Shown piece after piece: positions 26,750 to 35,652 of a DNA stretch of 64,000 nt; the stretch's first letter is position 1; every line of letters begins with the position of its first letter. Position numbers and translations under genes: made by a program. This DNA comes from Paenibacillus mucilaginosus 3016 (GTDB lineage: Bacteria; Bacillota; Bacilli; Paenibacillales; NBRC-103111): assembly GCF_000250655.1 (NCBI RefSeq), contig NC_016935.1, positions 3,490,001 to 3,554,000 on the forward strand, read 5' to 3'. The notes under the pieces were generated by a model, which made no database searches, was not told the DNA's origin, and saw nothing but the letters and a program-made list of their open reading frames with translations.

Positions 26750-28651
26750 ATGAATGTATTTAGGCAGCTGAAGGAGTATTACTGGTCGGAACGAAGGTTT
26801 CTGCTGATCTCGGTGCTCAGCCTTATGACGGCGACGGCACTGGGGCTCGTGTATCCGAACCTGCTCCGGTATCTCATCGACGATGTGATCGGAGCGAAGC
26901 AGTATGATATGGTGCCGCTGCTGGCCCTGGCGGTGTTCGGCGTCATGGCGGTCAAGGCGGGGTTTCAGTATCTTCACGGCACAACAAGCGCGCGGCTCGG
27001 CAACATGACTGCGTTCAACCTGCGGGCAGCCTTGTACCGGAAGCTGCAGTACCTGTCTTTTCCGTACTATGACAAGGCGCGCACTGGGGATTTGATGTCC
27101 AGGCTGACGGCCGATCTTCAGGCGGTACGGGATTTTGTCGGCTTCGGTTTCGTGCAGATTCTAAATGTGGTGACGATGCTTCTGTTCGGTGTGATTATGA
27201 TGTTCACGATCAACTGGGAGCTCGCGTTGTATACGATGGCCACCATGCCGCTGCTCGTGTTCACTGCGATCCGCTTCGAGGGCAGGATTCACCCGGCCTT
27301 CCGGACGCTCCGGCAGTCGATGAGTACGCTGACGACTTCCGTACAGGAGAACATTACGGGGGTGCGCACCGTCAAGTCGTTCGCCAGAGAACCGCACGAG
27401 ATCGATAAGTTCTCCCGGCGCAATGACGAATACAAGATCAATAATATGGCGACAGCTGGCATTTGGGCCAAATATTTTCCGCTGATGGAGCTTTTCGCCA
27501 ATCTCAGTGTGGTGATTCTGCTGGGGCTTGGCGGATGGATGGTCATCCGGGGAGAGCTGTCGCTGGGGGAGCTTGTCGCTTTCTTCAGCCTGATCTGGTA
27601 TATTATCGGGCCGATGTGGGGGATCGGGTTCCATATCAACAACTTCACCCAGTCCAAGGCGGCCGGTGAGCGGCTGCTCGAAATTCTTCATCATTACGTG
27701 CATGTCAAGGACAAGGAGAATGCGCTTCCACTTCGAGATGAGGAAGTCCGGGGACATGTGCGCTTTGAGAATGTCAATTTTGCGTATACCGAGAATCAGC
27801 CGGCGCTTAAGGATTTCAATCTGGATGCTCCGGAAGGGAAAGTCATCGGGCTCCTGGGGGGCACGGGCTCCGGCAAATCCACGGTGATTCAGCTGCTCCT
27901 GCGGGCCTATAATGTCAAAGACGGACGCATCACGCTTGACGGACGGGATATCCGCGACGTGACGCTGGAGAGTCTGCGCAGCCAGACGGCGATCGTGTTC
28001 CAGGAGACATTCCTGTTCTCGTCCTCGATCCGCGGGAATATCGCATACGGCGTCAAGGAAGTCACGATGAGCGAGATTATCAAGGCTGCCAAGCTGGCCA
28101 AGGCGCATGATTTTATCATGGAGCTGCCGCTCGGGTACGACACCATTGTCGGCGAACGGGGGCTGGGGCTCTCGGGCGGACAGAAGCAGCGGATCGCGAT
28201 CGCAAGAGCGCTGCTCAAGAATCCGAAAATCCTCATCCTGGACGATGCGACAAGCGCCGTCGACATGGAGACGGAGCACGAGATCCAGCGCGGCTTCCAG
28301 GAGGTCATGAAGGGACGGACGACATTCATCATCGCCCACCGGATTTCTTCGCTGAAGCATGCCGACGAAATTATTGTGCTGGACAAAGGCCGCGTCGTCC
28401 AGCGGGGGACACATGCCGAGCTGATGGCTCAGGAGGGGCCGTATCTCGATACATACCGCATCCAGTTCGCGGACGGACCGGCAGAGGAAGTGGGCAGCGG
28501 AGATGAAATGAACGCGCGATCTTCTGCTTGTCCTCCGTCCGAACCGGTTCCGGGCGTCATGCTGCGCGAAGGGGTCCCCGGGGATCCTGCCGGCCGTGAA
28601 GTGGCGGCATCGGTGCATGGCGAGGTCAAAGGAAGGGGGCTCATCCATTGA
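26750..28651 (+). CDS. ABC exporter half-transporter, degenerate-site subunit
   Basis: 633 residues: a six-helix ABC transmembrane domain (about 15-310) and a nucleotide-binding domain with Walker A GGTGSGKS (Lys376), signature LSGGQ (474-478) and Walker B ILILDDAT. Asp499 replaces the catalytic glutamate, the hallmark of the non-hydrolysing partner in heterodimeric exporters such as BmrC and TM287. A hydrophilic tail of about 55 residues follows the ATPase domain. The stop overlaps the TTG start of the partner gene. Substrate unknown; drug or lipid export is the usual role of this group. ATG 26750 has GGAGGG upstream. Confidence 0.93.
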   Translation: MNVFRQLKEYYWSERRFLLISVLSLMTATALGLVYPNLLRYLIDDVIGAKQYDMVPLLALAVFGVMAVKAGFQYLHGTTSARLGNMTAFNLRAALYRKLQYLSFPYYDKARTGDLMSRLTADLQAVRDFVGFGFVQILNVVTMLLFGVIMMFTINWELALYTMATMPLLVFTAIRFEGRIHPAFRTLRQSMSTLTTSVQENITGVRTVKSFAREPHEIDKFSRRNDEYKINNMATAGIWAKYFPLMELFANLSVVILLGLGGWMVIRGELSLGELVAFFSLIWYIIGPMWGIGFHINNFTQSKAAGERLLEILHHYVHVKDKENALPLRDEEVRGHVRFENVNFAYTENQPALKDFNLDAPEGKVIGLLGGTGSGKSTVIQLLLRAYNVKDGRITLDGRDIRDVTLESLRSQTAIVFQETFLFSSSIRGNIAYGVKEVTMSEIIKAAKLAKAHDFIMELPLGYDTIVGERGLGLSGGQKQRIAIARALLKNPKILILDDATSAVDMETEHEIQRGFQEVMKGRTTFIIAHRISSLKHADEIIVLDKGRVVQRGTHAELMAQEGPYLDTYRIQFADGPAEEVGSGDEMNARSSACPPSEPVPGVMLREGVPGDPAGREVAASVHGEVKGRGLIH

Positions 28652-30501
28652 GCGGACAGTCAGAGCAGGCAGACCGCGGTCTTTGCGGCGAGAAGGCCGC
28701 CGAAGAGACGGTGAACCGGTTCGTCTACCAGGACGACGAAGAACTCGATAAGGGCTTTGACTGGGTGCAGGTCAAACGTCTCAGCAAATACATGAAGCCT
28801 TACGCCAGGCAGCTGGTGCCGATCATGATCGTCATGATGTGTGTCGGCGGCATCACGAAGCTGCTCAATCCTCTCCTCATCGCGTATGCGATCGACCATG
28901 CTTTGAAGGAGAAGGACGGTACCACCTTGTTATACTGCGTGCTCGGCATGCTCGGTCTTTATATCATCCAATGGGCGGCGAACGCCTATCGTATCCGTTT
29001 TACGAATATGATCGGTCAGCGTATCATCTATGATCTGCGGCATGACTTGTTCAGCCACATTCAGCAGCTGTCGTTCCGCTTTTTCGACAAGCGTCCGGCG
29101 GGTTCGATCCTCGTGCGGATCACGAACTATGTCAATTCGCTGCAGGACCTGCTCACCAACGGGGCCGTGAACCTGATGATCGACTGCGTGCAGCTCGTCG
29201 GTATTATCGTGATTCTGCTCATCTACAACGTGAAGCTGGGTGCGGCGATCATCGTCACGGTACCGATCATGTTCCTGATCTCGACGAAGCTGCGGGTGAG
29301 AATCCGCCGGTCCTGGCAGGTCGTGTCGACCAAGACGTCCCGGATCAACGCACACCTGAACGAGTGCATCCAGGGCATCAAGGTGACGCAGGCGTATACG
29401 CAGGAGAAGCCGAATATGGCTTACTTCGAGCTCATGAACAAGGACAACCATAAGGCGTGGACCCGGGCTTCGAATCTCAATCAGTCCTTCAACCCGATCA
29501 TCGAGGTCACCGGGGCGATCGGCTACTGTATTCTGTTCTGGTTCGGGGCGCACCTTATCCAGGCCGGCGAGATTACGATCGGGGTGCTCGTCGCTTTCGC
29601 CACGTATATCGGACATTTCTGGGAGCCCATCAACCGGCTGGGGCAGATGTACTCGCAGATGCTGATTGCCATGGCCTCTTCGGAGCGGATTTTTGAGTTC
29701 ATTGACGAGCAGCCGAATGTTGCCGAGCGGCCGGCCGCGAAGGATCTGCCTCCGATCCGGGGAGATATCGACTTCAAGGGCGTCGAGTTCGAGTATGAAC
29801 CGGGACGTCATGCGCTGAAGGGCATCGATCTGCAGGTCAAGGCGGGTCAGTCGATCGCACTTGTAGGGCATACGGGCTCGGGTAAAAGCACGATCATCAA
29901 CCTGCTGTGCCGGTTCTATGACGTCACTTCGGGCAGCATCAAGATCGACAGAACGGATATCCGCGACGTGACGATCCAGAGCCTGCGTTCGCAGGTCGGC
30001 ATCGTGTTGCAGGATACGTTCATCTTCTCGGGCACGATCCGCGACAACATCCGATTCGGGCGGCTGGACGCGACGGACGAGGAGGTCGAAGCGGCCGCGA
30101 AAGCGGTGCGTGCGCACGAGTTCATTACCTCCCTGCCGCAGGGCTACGATACCGAGGTGCAGGAGAGGGGCAACGTGCTGTCGATGGGACAACGGCAGCT
30201 GCTCTCCTTCGCCCGCGCGCTGCTGGCCGACCCGCGGGTGCTTATCCTCGACGAGGCGACGGCGAGCATTGATACGGAGACGGAGCTGAAGATCCAGGAG
30301 GCGCTGAAAACACTGCTCGCCGGCCGGACCTCGTTCATCATCGCGCACCGGCTGTCGACGATCCGCCATGCCGATCACATCCTCGTGCTCGATCACGGCC
30401 GGGTGATGGAGGAGGGCGACCACGACGCGCTGATGAAGCATCAGGGCATCTATCACGGCCTGATCCAGGCGCAGTACCGCCTGCTGCAGGAAGCCGGCTA
30501 G
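28648..30501 (+). CDS. ABC exporter half-transporter, catalytic subunit
   Basis: 617 residues: about 45 soluble residues, six transmembrane helices (about 55-330) and an ATPase domain with GHTGSGKS, signature LSMGQ (511-515, degenerate) and a full Walker B VLILDEAT (Glu536). Partner of the upstream gene, with which it overlaps by four bases (TTGA). In the assembled heterodimer the consensus site combines this protein's Walker motifs with the LSGGQ of the partner, and the degenerate site combines the partner's Asp499 with LSMGQ here. The BmrD/TM288-type assignment is by this pattern; the substrate is unknown. Confidence 0.93.
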   Translation: MSGQSEQADRGLCGEKAAEETVNRFVYQDDEELDKGFDWVQVKRLSKYMKPYARQLVPIMIVMMCVGGITKLLNPLLIAYAIDHALKEKDGTTLLYCVLGMLGLYIIQWAANAYRIRFTNMIGQRIIYDLRHDLFSHIQQLSFRFFDKRPAGSILVRITNYVNSLQDLLTNGAVNLMIDCVQLVGIIVILLIYNVKLGAAIIVTVPIMFLISTKLRVRIRRSWQVVSTKTSRINAHLNECIQGIKVTQAYTQEKPNMAYFELMNKDNHKAWTRASNLNQSFNPIIEVTGAIGYCILFWFGAHLIQAGEITIGVLVAFATYIGHFWEPINRLGQMYSQMLIAMASSERIFEFIDEQPNVAERPAAKDLPPIRGDIDFKGVEFEYEPGRHALKGIDLQVKAGQSIALVGHTGSGKSTIINLLCRFYDVTSGSIKIDRTDIRDVTIQSLRSQVGIVLQDTFIFSGTIRDNIRFGRLDATDEEVEAAAKAVRAHEFITSLPQGYDTEVQERGNVLSMGQRQLLSFARALLADPRVLILDEATASIDTETELKIQEALKTLLAGRTSFIIAHRLSTIRHADHILVLDHGRVMEEGDHDALMKHQGIYHGLIQAQYRLLQEAG

Positions 30502-30575
30502 GTCGCGGCGGCATACGGGCAGGGCTGGCCGCAGCGTCAGCTCTGCTGCTGCATGGCGGGGGGCCGGTTTGCACG

Positions 30576-30728
30576 TGTCTCGAACGCGGAATATCCGTGC
30601 TAAACAGCGCGCAAAGGCTCGCTGCGTCCGAATAGCACGGAAAATCCGTGCTAACCAGCTCGCAAACGCGCGCAGTGTCCGAATAGCACGGAAAATCCGT
30701 GTTAGTGGACCGAATCTCAGCGCTGCAC
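30576..30728 (+). repeat. Three tandem imperfect 51-bp repeats with palindromic cores
   Basis: Copies begin near 30576, 30627 and 30678. The better two share TCCGAATAGCACGGAAAATC and contain the palindrome TAGCACGGA-AAA-TCCGTGCTA (9-bp stem in copy two, slightly damaged in copies one and three). They lie in the noncoding stretch after the ABC operon. Because 51 is a multiple of three, several frames stay open across the array. Confidence 0.8.
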
Positions 30729-30782
30729 CGGAATCGCACGAAGTCACCTTTTCCCATCCGCATTGAACAAGCTGCACTTTAC

Positions 30783-30826
30783 CCCCGCCCGGTCCGAAAG
30801 CATGTCGCCGGGCGGGGCTTTTTTTT
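30783..30826 (+). terminator. Terminator after the ABC exporter operon
   Basis: CCCCGCCCGG (30783-30792) pairs perfectly with CCGGGCGGGG (30808-30817), followed by T8. The rest of the gap (30827-31111) before the M23 gene holds no recognised feature. Confidence 0.9.
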
Positions 30827-31111
30827 CGTGCCCCCCAATCCGTGCTCCGCTCATCCGACGCACAGTCGGTCACCCCGCTTCCGCCCGCATTCCAGCTGGC
30901 TTTCTCAGCCGTTCCCTTCCCGGCGGTCCGTGCGCCCCCTTGCCTTCGAAGCCGCCTCCCCGCCTGACACCGAGCGGCCTTTTTGCGCAAATATTGTCCT
31001 ATCTCCTCCTTGCGGGCATATACATGGGAGGGGCTGAGCGAACGGGACGCTCCGCCCGGCCGCCTGCTGCGCAAACAGCGGGGGACCATAACAGATGAGG
31101 AGGGATGGACG

Positions 31112-32521
31112 TTGAATCAGCGTGGAGCTGCAGGCAAGGGGCCACGGAAACTGCTTCAATGGGCCGCGGCCTTGACTGTGATCGTGACGTTAGTTCTCTC
31201 GGGCAGATGGTTCGCGGCCGCCGGCTCCGAGCCCTTGTATGATGTGATCCTGGACGGAGAGCGGATAGGTACGGTGTCCAGTCCCCAGGCCGTAAGGGCC
31301 TGGAGGGACGAGCGTTATGAAGGGCTTGACCGTGGTGCACAAGGGCGCGAAATCTCTTCGAACCTGGAGCGGCTCCTTTTCGTGAAGAGGGAAGCCTTCT
31401 TCGAAGGTGCGGAGGACAGCAAGGTACTGGCGGCCCTCGGCCGAAAACTGCAGATTGTCGTTCATGCGGTGGAAATTCGCGTAGACGGCCGGATTGCCGG
31501 CACCGTCAGCGATATGGAGACCGCTTTTTCTATTTTGGAGAAGGTGAAAGCGCCTTATGTGGCGCAGGCTGCTGCGGCGGCTCCCGGTGCAGGCCTAACG
31601 GCAGGCTTCGAGGAGAAGGTCGAGCTGACAAAGGTGCCGCTGGAGCATCAGCCCGGCGGGGGAAGGGCTCCGGCAGCGGACGAATCGGACACCCTGCTGG
31701 CCAAGCTCGTCCAAGGAGAGGAGCAGCCCTTCGTGTACAAGGTGGTGCGGGGGGACTGCCTTTCTCTGATCGCCGTCCGGCACGGCGTTACGCTGGAGGA
31801 GATCCGGCGGCTGAACCCGCAGGTGAAGGGGGATGCCATCCGGATGGGAGACGAGCTGACGCTCAGCCGGCCGAAGCCGCTGCTGACCGTCCGCGTCGAA
31901 GCCGTGCATTCGCAGCAGGTTCCTGTTCCCAGCGGAGTCCGGTATGTGAGCGATGCGGAGATGAAGAAGGGCGAAGTCCGTGTGGCCTCGGAAGGGGCTC
32001 CGGGACTGAAGCGGGTGACCTACCGGACGGTGACGCTGAACGGGGCGGCGGCCGAGGTGCGTCCGCTCGGCGAGACGGAGGTGGCCGCTCCGGTGCCTGC
32101 CGTGGTGATCCGCGGCACGAAGACGGTCAGCGGGCAGGGCAGCGGGCGTTTTACCGTGCCGGTGCTGGAGGCCAAGGTGACCAGTGTCTTCGGCCGCCGC
32201 TGGGGACGGACGCACAAGGGGACCGATCTGATCTCGGACAGGCGGGAGATTCTGGCTTCGGACGGGGGGACGGTTTCGTTTGCCGGGTGGAAGTCCGGAT
32301 ACGGGCATACGATCATGATCGACCACGGGAACGGGTACGAGTCGCTCTACGGGCATTTGAGCCGGATCGGGGTGAAAGAAGGGGAAGCGGTGGACAAAGG
32401 GGAGAAGATCGGCGTCATGGGAAGCTCCGGCCAGTCGACCGGGGTGCACCTGCACTTCGAGATCCGCCGCCATGGCGAGCAGCTCAATCCGCTGCGGTAT
32501 GTCAGCGTTCCGGCGGCGTGA
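31112..32521 (+). CDS. LysM-G5-M23 metallopeptidase
   Basis: Membrane-anchored peptidoglycan endopeptidase. I choose TTG 31112 behind GAGGAGGGA; the frame is open further upstream but that part is not protein-like. In 469 residues: one membrane helix (about 16-34), an unassigned domain, LysM (about 208-254, YKVVRGDCLSLIAVRHGVT), a G5 domain (about 258-335) and an M23/LytM peptidase (about 360-465). Zinc ligands are His368 and Asp372 (HKGTD) and His448 in HLHFE, with His446 catalytic. All required residues are present, unlike degenerate SpoIIQ proteins, so it is likely active in wall remodelling. Confidence 0.92.
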   Translation: MNQRGAAGKGPRKLLQWAAALTVIVTLVLSGRWFAAAGSEPLYDVILDGERIGTVSSPQAVRAWRDERYEGLDRGAQGREISSNLERLLFVKREAFFEGAEDSKVLAALGRKLQIVVHAVEIRVDGRIAGTVSDMETAFSILEKVKAPYVAQAAAAAPGAGLTAGFEEKVELTKVPLEHQPGGGRAPAADESDTLLAKLVQGEEQPFVYKVVRGDCLSLIAVRHGVTLEEIRRLNPQVKGDAIRMGDELTLSRPKPLLTVRVEAVHSQQVPVPSGVRYVSDAEMKKGEVRVASEGAPGLKRVTYRTVTLNGAAAEVRPLGETEVAAPVPAVVIRGTKTVSGQGSGRFTVPVLEAKVTSVFGRRWGRTHKGTDLISDRREILASDGGTVSFAGWKSGYGHTIMIDHGNGYESLYGHLSRIGVKEGEAVDKGEKIGVMGSSGQSTGVHLHFEIRRHGEQLNPLRYVSVPAA

Positions 32522-32654
32522 TCTTTATAACGACCGTCCCCCGTCCCATCGGGGGCAAGTTTGCAAATCGGTGCGAGAACCGCTACTCTAAAAACAGATA
32601 TAGGGCCTGCCGGTATGCGCGGGTCCGAAGCTCCTAAGAGATGGGGGAAAATCG

Positions 32655-33479
32655 ATGTTCTCGACCAAATGGCTGTGGCGGACGGCCGGATCGGCCGCGC
32701 TGCTGTCCACGTTGCTGTGCGCCTTCGGCTTCGGATACGCCGTGAACCAGATCCTGTATCCGGAGCCCGCACCGGCGGCCCTTCCCGGTGAAGCGGCTCC
32801 CCAGCCGGCGGTGAAGAAGGAGGAGGCCTGGGAAGTGAAGAACCAGATCCGCATCGTGGCGATCGGCGATTCCCTGACGGCCGGCACGGGCGATCTGGCG
32901 GGCAAAGGGTATGTCGGCCATGTGAAGGAGAAGCTGGAGCAGAAGCTAGGCAAGCCGGTTTTCGTGTATAACAATTTTGCCATACCCGGATTCCGAACGT
33001 ATGATCTCCTGAAGGATTGGGATGCGAAGCAGGATATCACCAAGTCGCTCGGGGAGGCGGATCTGGTGCTCATGACGATCGGCGGCAACGACCTGTTCGA
33101 GGGAGGGACGGGCATCTTCGGCGAGACCGGCGAAGGCTTCAATCCGCAGGCGGCCGCGGACCGGATTCCGGAGGCCGCGAAGCGGCTCGGGCAGATTATG
33201 GAGCGCACCTCCAAGGCGGCGCCGAATGCGCGGATCCTCTATGTCGGGCTGTATCATCCGTTCCTCGACCTCGATCCCGAGAAAGCCGGCGCACCGGTCG
33301 TGCAGCGCTGGAATGCGGCGGCGTTCGAGGCGGCTTCCCGCTATCCGAACATTACCGTCGTGCCGACGTACGACCTGTTCGAGCTGAACCTGAACAAGTA
33401 TCTCTACACGGATCACTTCCATCCGAACGCGGCGGGCTATGAGCGCATCGCCGGGCGGATTGTCGACATTCTGGGATAG
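32655..33479 (+). CDS. Secreted SGNH/GDSL-type esterase
   Basis: 274 residues: an N-terminal signal anchor (LLSTLLCAFGFGYAV), a short Pro/Ala linker, then an SGNH hydrolase domain with block I GDSL (Ser73), block III GGND (Asn145) and block V DHFHPN (Asp253, His256). These four supply the nucleophile, oxyanion hole and charge relay. Resembles B. subtilis YpmR-type lipases/acylhydrolases; the substrate is unknown, with wall or lipid esters likely. It is 16 bases before the ABC ATPase gene and probably shares a transcript with it. The 133-base gap upstream shows only a weak hairpin. Confidence 0.9.
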   Translation: MFSTKWLWRTAGSAALLSTLLCAFGFGYAVNQILYPEPAPAALPGEAAPQPAVKKEEAWEVKNQIRIVAIGDSLTAGTGDLAGKGYVGHVKEKLEQKLGKPVFVYNNFAIPGFRTYDLLKDWDAKQDITKSLGEADLVLMTIGGNDLFEGGTGIFGETGEGFNPQAAADRIPEAAKRLGQIMERTSKAAPNARILYVGLYHPFLDLDPEKAGAPVVQRWNAAAFEAASRYPNITVVPTYDLFELNLNKYLYTDHFHPNAAGYERIAGRIVDILG

Positions 33480-33495
33480 ATGGGGGAGCGTAAGC

Positions 33496-34506
33496 ATGGC
33501 ACTGAGGACAGGAGCGGCGGAGAACAAAGGCTCCACCAGACGGGGAAGGGACGCGGAGATCGTTCTCTCCGTGAAGAACGTGAAGAAACGGATCGGCAAG
33601 CGGCTGATCATCAAAGGGATTTCCTTCGATGTGCGCGCCGGCGAGATTTTCGGGTTCCTTGGGCCGAACGGCTCAGGCAAAACGACGACAATCCGGATGC
33701 TCGTCGACCTGATCAAACCGACGGAGGGCTCGATCGAGATCTGCGGCTATGACGTGAACCGGGAGCATAACGAAGCGCTGCAGTATGTGGGCTGCATCGT
33801 CGAGAATCCCGAGCTCTACCCGTATTTGACGGGCTGGGAGAACCTGGAGCATTTTGCCCGAATGCTTCCCGGGGTGGACGAGGCGCGGATCCGCAGGGTC
33901 GCGGAGATCGTGGGCATGGACCACCGGATTCACGATACGGTCAAGACCTACTCTCTCGGCATGCGGCAGCGGCTTGGGATCGCCCAGGCGCTGCTGAACG
34001 ATCCGAAGCTGCTTATCCTGGACGAGCCTACGAACGGGCTCGATCCCCAGGGGATCAAGGAGCTGCGCGAGTTCATCCGCTCCCTCGCCGAGCAGGGGCT
34101 CAGCCTGTTCATCTCGAGCCATCTGCTCAGCGAGATCCAGCAGATGTGCGACCGCGTGGCGATCATCACGCACGGCGAGGTGATTACCGTAGGCGAGGTA
34201 TCGGCGCTGGTCGACGAAAGCGTGACCACCGCCGTGTGGAGCGCGGTGCCGGCGGAGCGTGCGGTGCAGGTGCTTGGAGGGCTGCCGGGCGTCAGCATCC
34301 TCTCAGGCGGGCCTGAGGGGGCTGCCGCGGCTGCGGACCCGGCGCAGGAGGTGCCGAAGATCGTTACGCAGCTGCCGCCGGAGAGCATTCCGGAGATCAC
34401 GCGGCGGCTGGTCGATGCGGGCGTGGCGCTCTACGGGATCGAGATCAAGCATCCGACCCTGGAGGATTTATTCCTGAAGCTGACGGAGGGTGAGCGCATT
34501 GGTTAG
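33496..34506 (+). CDS. ABC transporter ATP-binding protein
   Basis: 336 residues from ATG 33496 (GGGGGAG upstream). Type DrrA/CcmA-like ATPase: Walker A GPNGSGKT, Q-loop region, signature YSLGMRQRLGIAQALL, Walker B LLILDEPTNGLDPQG and a switch histidine in SSHLL. The C-terminal part, about 80 residues after the ATPase core, contains an Ala/Pro-rich insertion and resembles accessory domains of ABC-2 exporters. It overlaps the permease gene at its 3' end. The transported compound is unknown; antibiotic or lipid export is typical for the class. Confidence 0.92.
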   Translation: MALRTGAAENKGSTRRGRDAEIVLSVKNVKKRIGKRLIIKGISFDVRAGEIFGFLGPNGSGKTTTIRMLVDLIKPTEGSIEICGYDVNREHNEALQYVGCIVENPELYPYLTGWENLEHFARMLPGVDEARIRRVAEIVGMDHRIHDTVKTYSLGMRQRLGIAQALLNDPKLLILDEPTNGLDPQGIKELREFIRSLAEQGLSLFISSHLLSEIQQMCDRVAIITHGEVITVGEVSALVDESVTTAVWSAVPAERAVQVLGGLPGVSILSGGPEGAAAAADPAQEVPKIVTQLPPESIPEITRRLVDAGVALYGIEIKHPTLEDLFLKLTEGERIG

Positions 34507-35491
34507 CCTGTATCCCCTGATCAAGAACGAGTGCATCAAGATCATCAAGAAAAAAAGGCTGCTGGTCGTGCTGCTCATCCTGGCCGCACTGATTCCGATG
34601 TTCACGTATGCCCAGCTGAAAGTCGCCCAAAATAACCTCAAGCAGTTCGGCACCACCGACTGGCGGGTGGAGCAGCGGCAGAAGATCCGCGACTACACCC
34701 AGAGCCTCAGCTCGGGCCGTGTTCCCGAGGAGTGGAAGCAGTGGAGGCGCGTAGAGGTCAAGCTGGCGCAGTACTACTTGGATAAAGATGTGAATCCCGC
34801 CGAGCCGAACGGGGTAACCTTTACAAGAGAGTTCGTCAAGAACGCGGTCGGCCTGTTCATTCCGCTGATGGTGATGGTCATCGCCGCGGACATGGTGTCC
34901 GGCGAGCATACGGGCGGCACGATCAAGCTGCTGCTGACCCGGCCCGTGCAGCGCTGGAAGATTCTGCTCAGCAAGCTGCTGGCGCTGGTCCTGTTCACCT
35001 CGTTTGTCGTGATCGCGACAGGCGCGCTCTGCTATCTCATCTCGGGGGTTGTCTTCGGCTACGGCGGGTGGGATATGCCGATCTTCTTCGGCTTCCAGGT
35101 CGTCGGCACGGAGGTCGACTTCTCGTTCGTCCGCCCGGTGGAGCAGTGGCTGTATCTCATCATGGAATTCGGGCTCGTCTGGTACTCCGCCCTCGTGGTC
35201 GCCCTGATGACGCTCATGGTGTCGGTGCTGGTGAGGAGCACGGCGGCCGGCATGGGGATCATGCTGGCTGTGCTGATCTCGGGCACCATCCTGACGAACA
35301 TGGTCTCCTCCTGGGAGACGGCGAGGTACCTCTTCATGGTGAATCTCAACCTGACGATGTACCTGAGCGGGGCGCTGCCCCCCATCAAAGGCATGACACT
35401 CCCGTTCTCCCTGGGGGTCCTGACGGTATGGGGACTGCTGTCCGTGATCGTCTCGTTCGCGGTATTCACGAAAAAAGATGTGTTGAACTAA
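34499..35491 (+). CDS. ABC-2 type transporter permease
   Basis: 330 residues, taking TTG 34499 as start because GGAGGG (34485-34490) stands 8 bases before it; GTG 34490 in the same frame touches that site. A first membrane helix (about 17-33) is followed by a hydrophilic external loop of about 80 residues and five further helices (from about 115 on), with an EHTGGTIKLLLTRPVQRWKILLSKLL segment that is characteristic of ABC-2 permeases near the coupling helix. Overlaps the ATPase gene and forms its membrane partner. Substrate not deducible. Confidence 0.92.
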   Translation: MVSLYPLIKNECIKIIKKKRLLVVLLILAALIPMFTYAQLKVAQNNLKQFGTTDWRVEQRQKIRDYTQSLSSGRVPEEWKQWRRVEVKLAQYYLDKDVNPAEPNGVTFTREFVKNAVGLFIPLMVMVIAADMVSGEHTGGTIKLLLTRPVQRWKILLSKLLALVLFTSFVVIATGALCYLISGVVFGYGGWDMPIFFGFQVVGTEVDFSFVRPVEQWLYLIMEFGLVWYSALVVALMTLMVSVLVRSTAAGMGIMLAVLISGTILTNMVSSWETARYLFMVNLNLTMYLSGALPPIKGMTLPFSLGVLTVWGLLSVIVSFAVFTKKDVLN

Positions 35492-35510
35492 TTCGCCTTA
35501 GTGTTATAAT
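35483..35510 (+). promoter_or_regulatory. Sigma-A type promoter for parE-parC
   Basis: TTGAAC (35483-35488), a 16-base spacer and TATAAT (35505-35510). It overlaps the end of the permease gene and lies 143 bases before parE. Confidence 0.7.
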
Positions 35511-35652
35511 GCTTGGTAGCAATTCTCAAGCGGCTGCTTGTCCGCACACCTGTTCCCATGGTACAGTTTAGGGGACCGGGCACATCAGCCGCAGGGCCGC
35601 GGCGGGTGGCCGGACAGAAGGCGGATTGACAACAGGTTGGTAGGAGGCTGCA

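Noticed and set aside
30576-30728. Repeats as a CRISPR array
   Set aside because: Only three copies, no unique spacers, palindromic core and no cas genes.
30569-30766. Open frame with a repeated RIARKIR pattern
   Set aside because: Product of the 51-bp repeat period in noncoding DNA; no ribosome binding site.
28930-31089. 719-codon open frame on the minus strand
   Set aside because: Shadow of the ABC subunit gene and of the 51-bp repeats; Arg/Leu/His-rich, no ribosome binding site.
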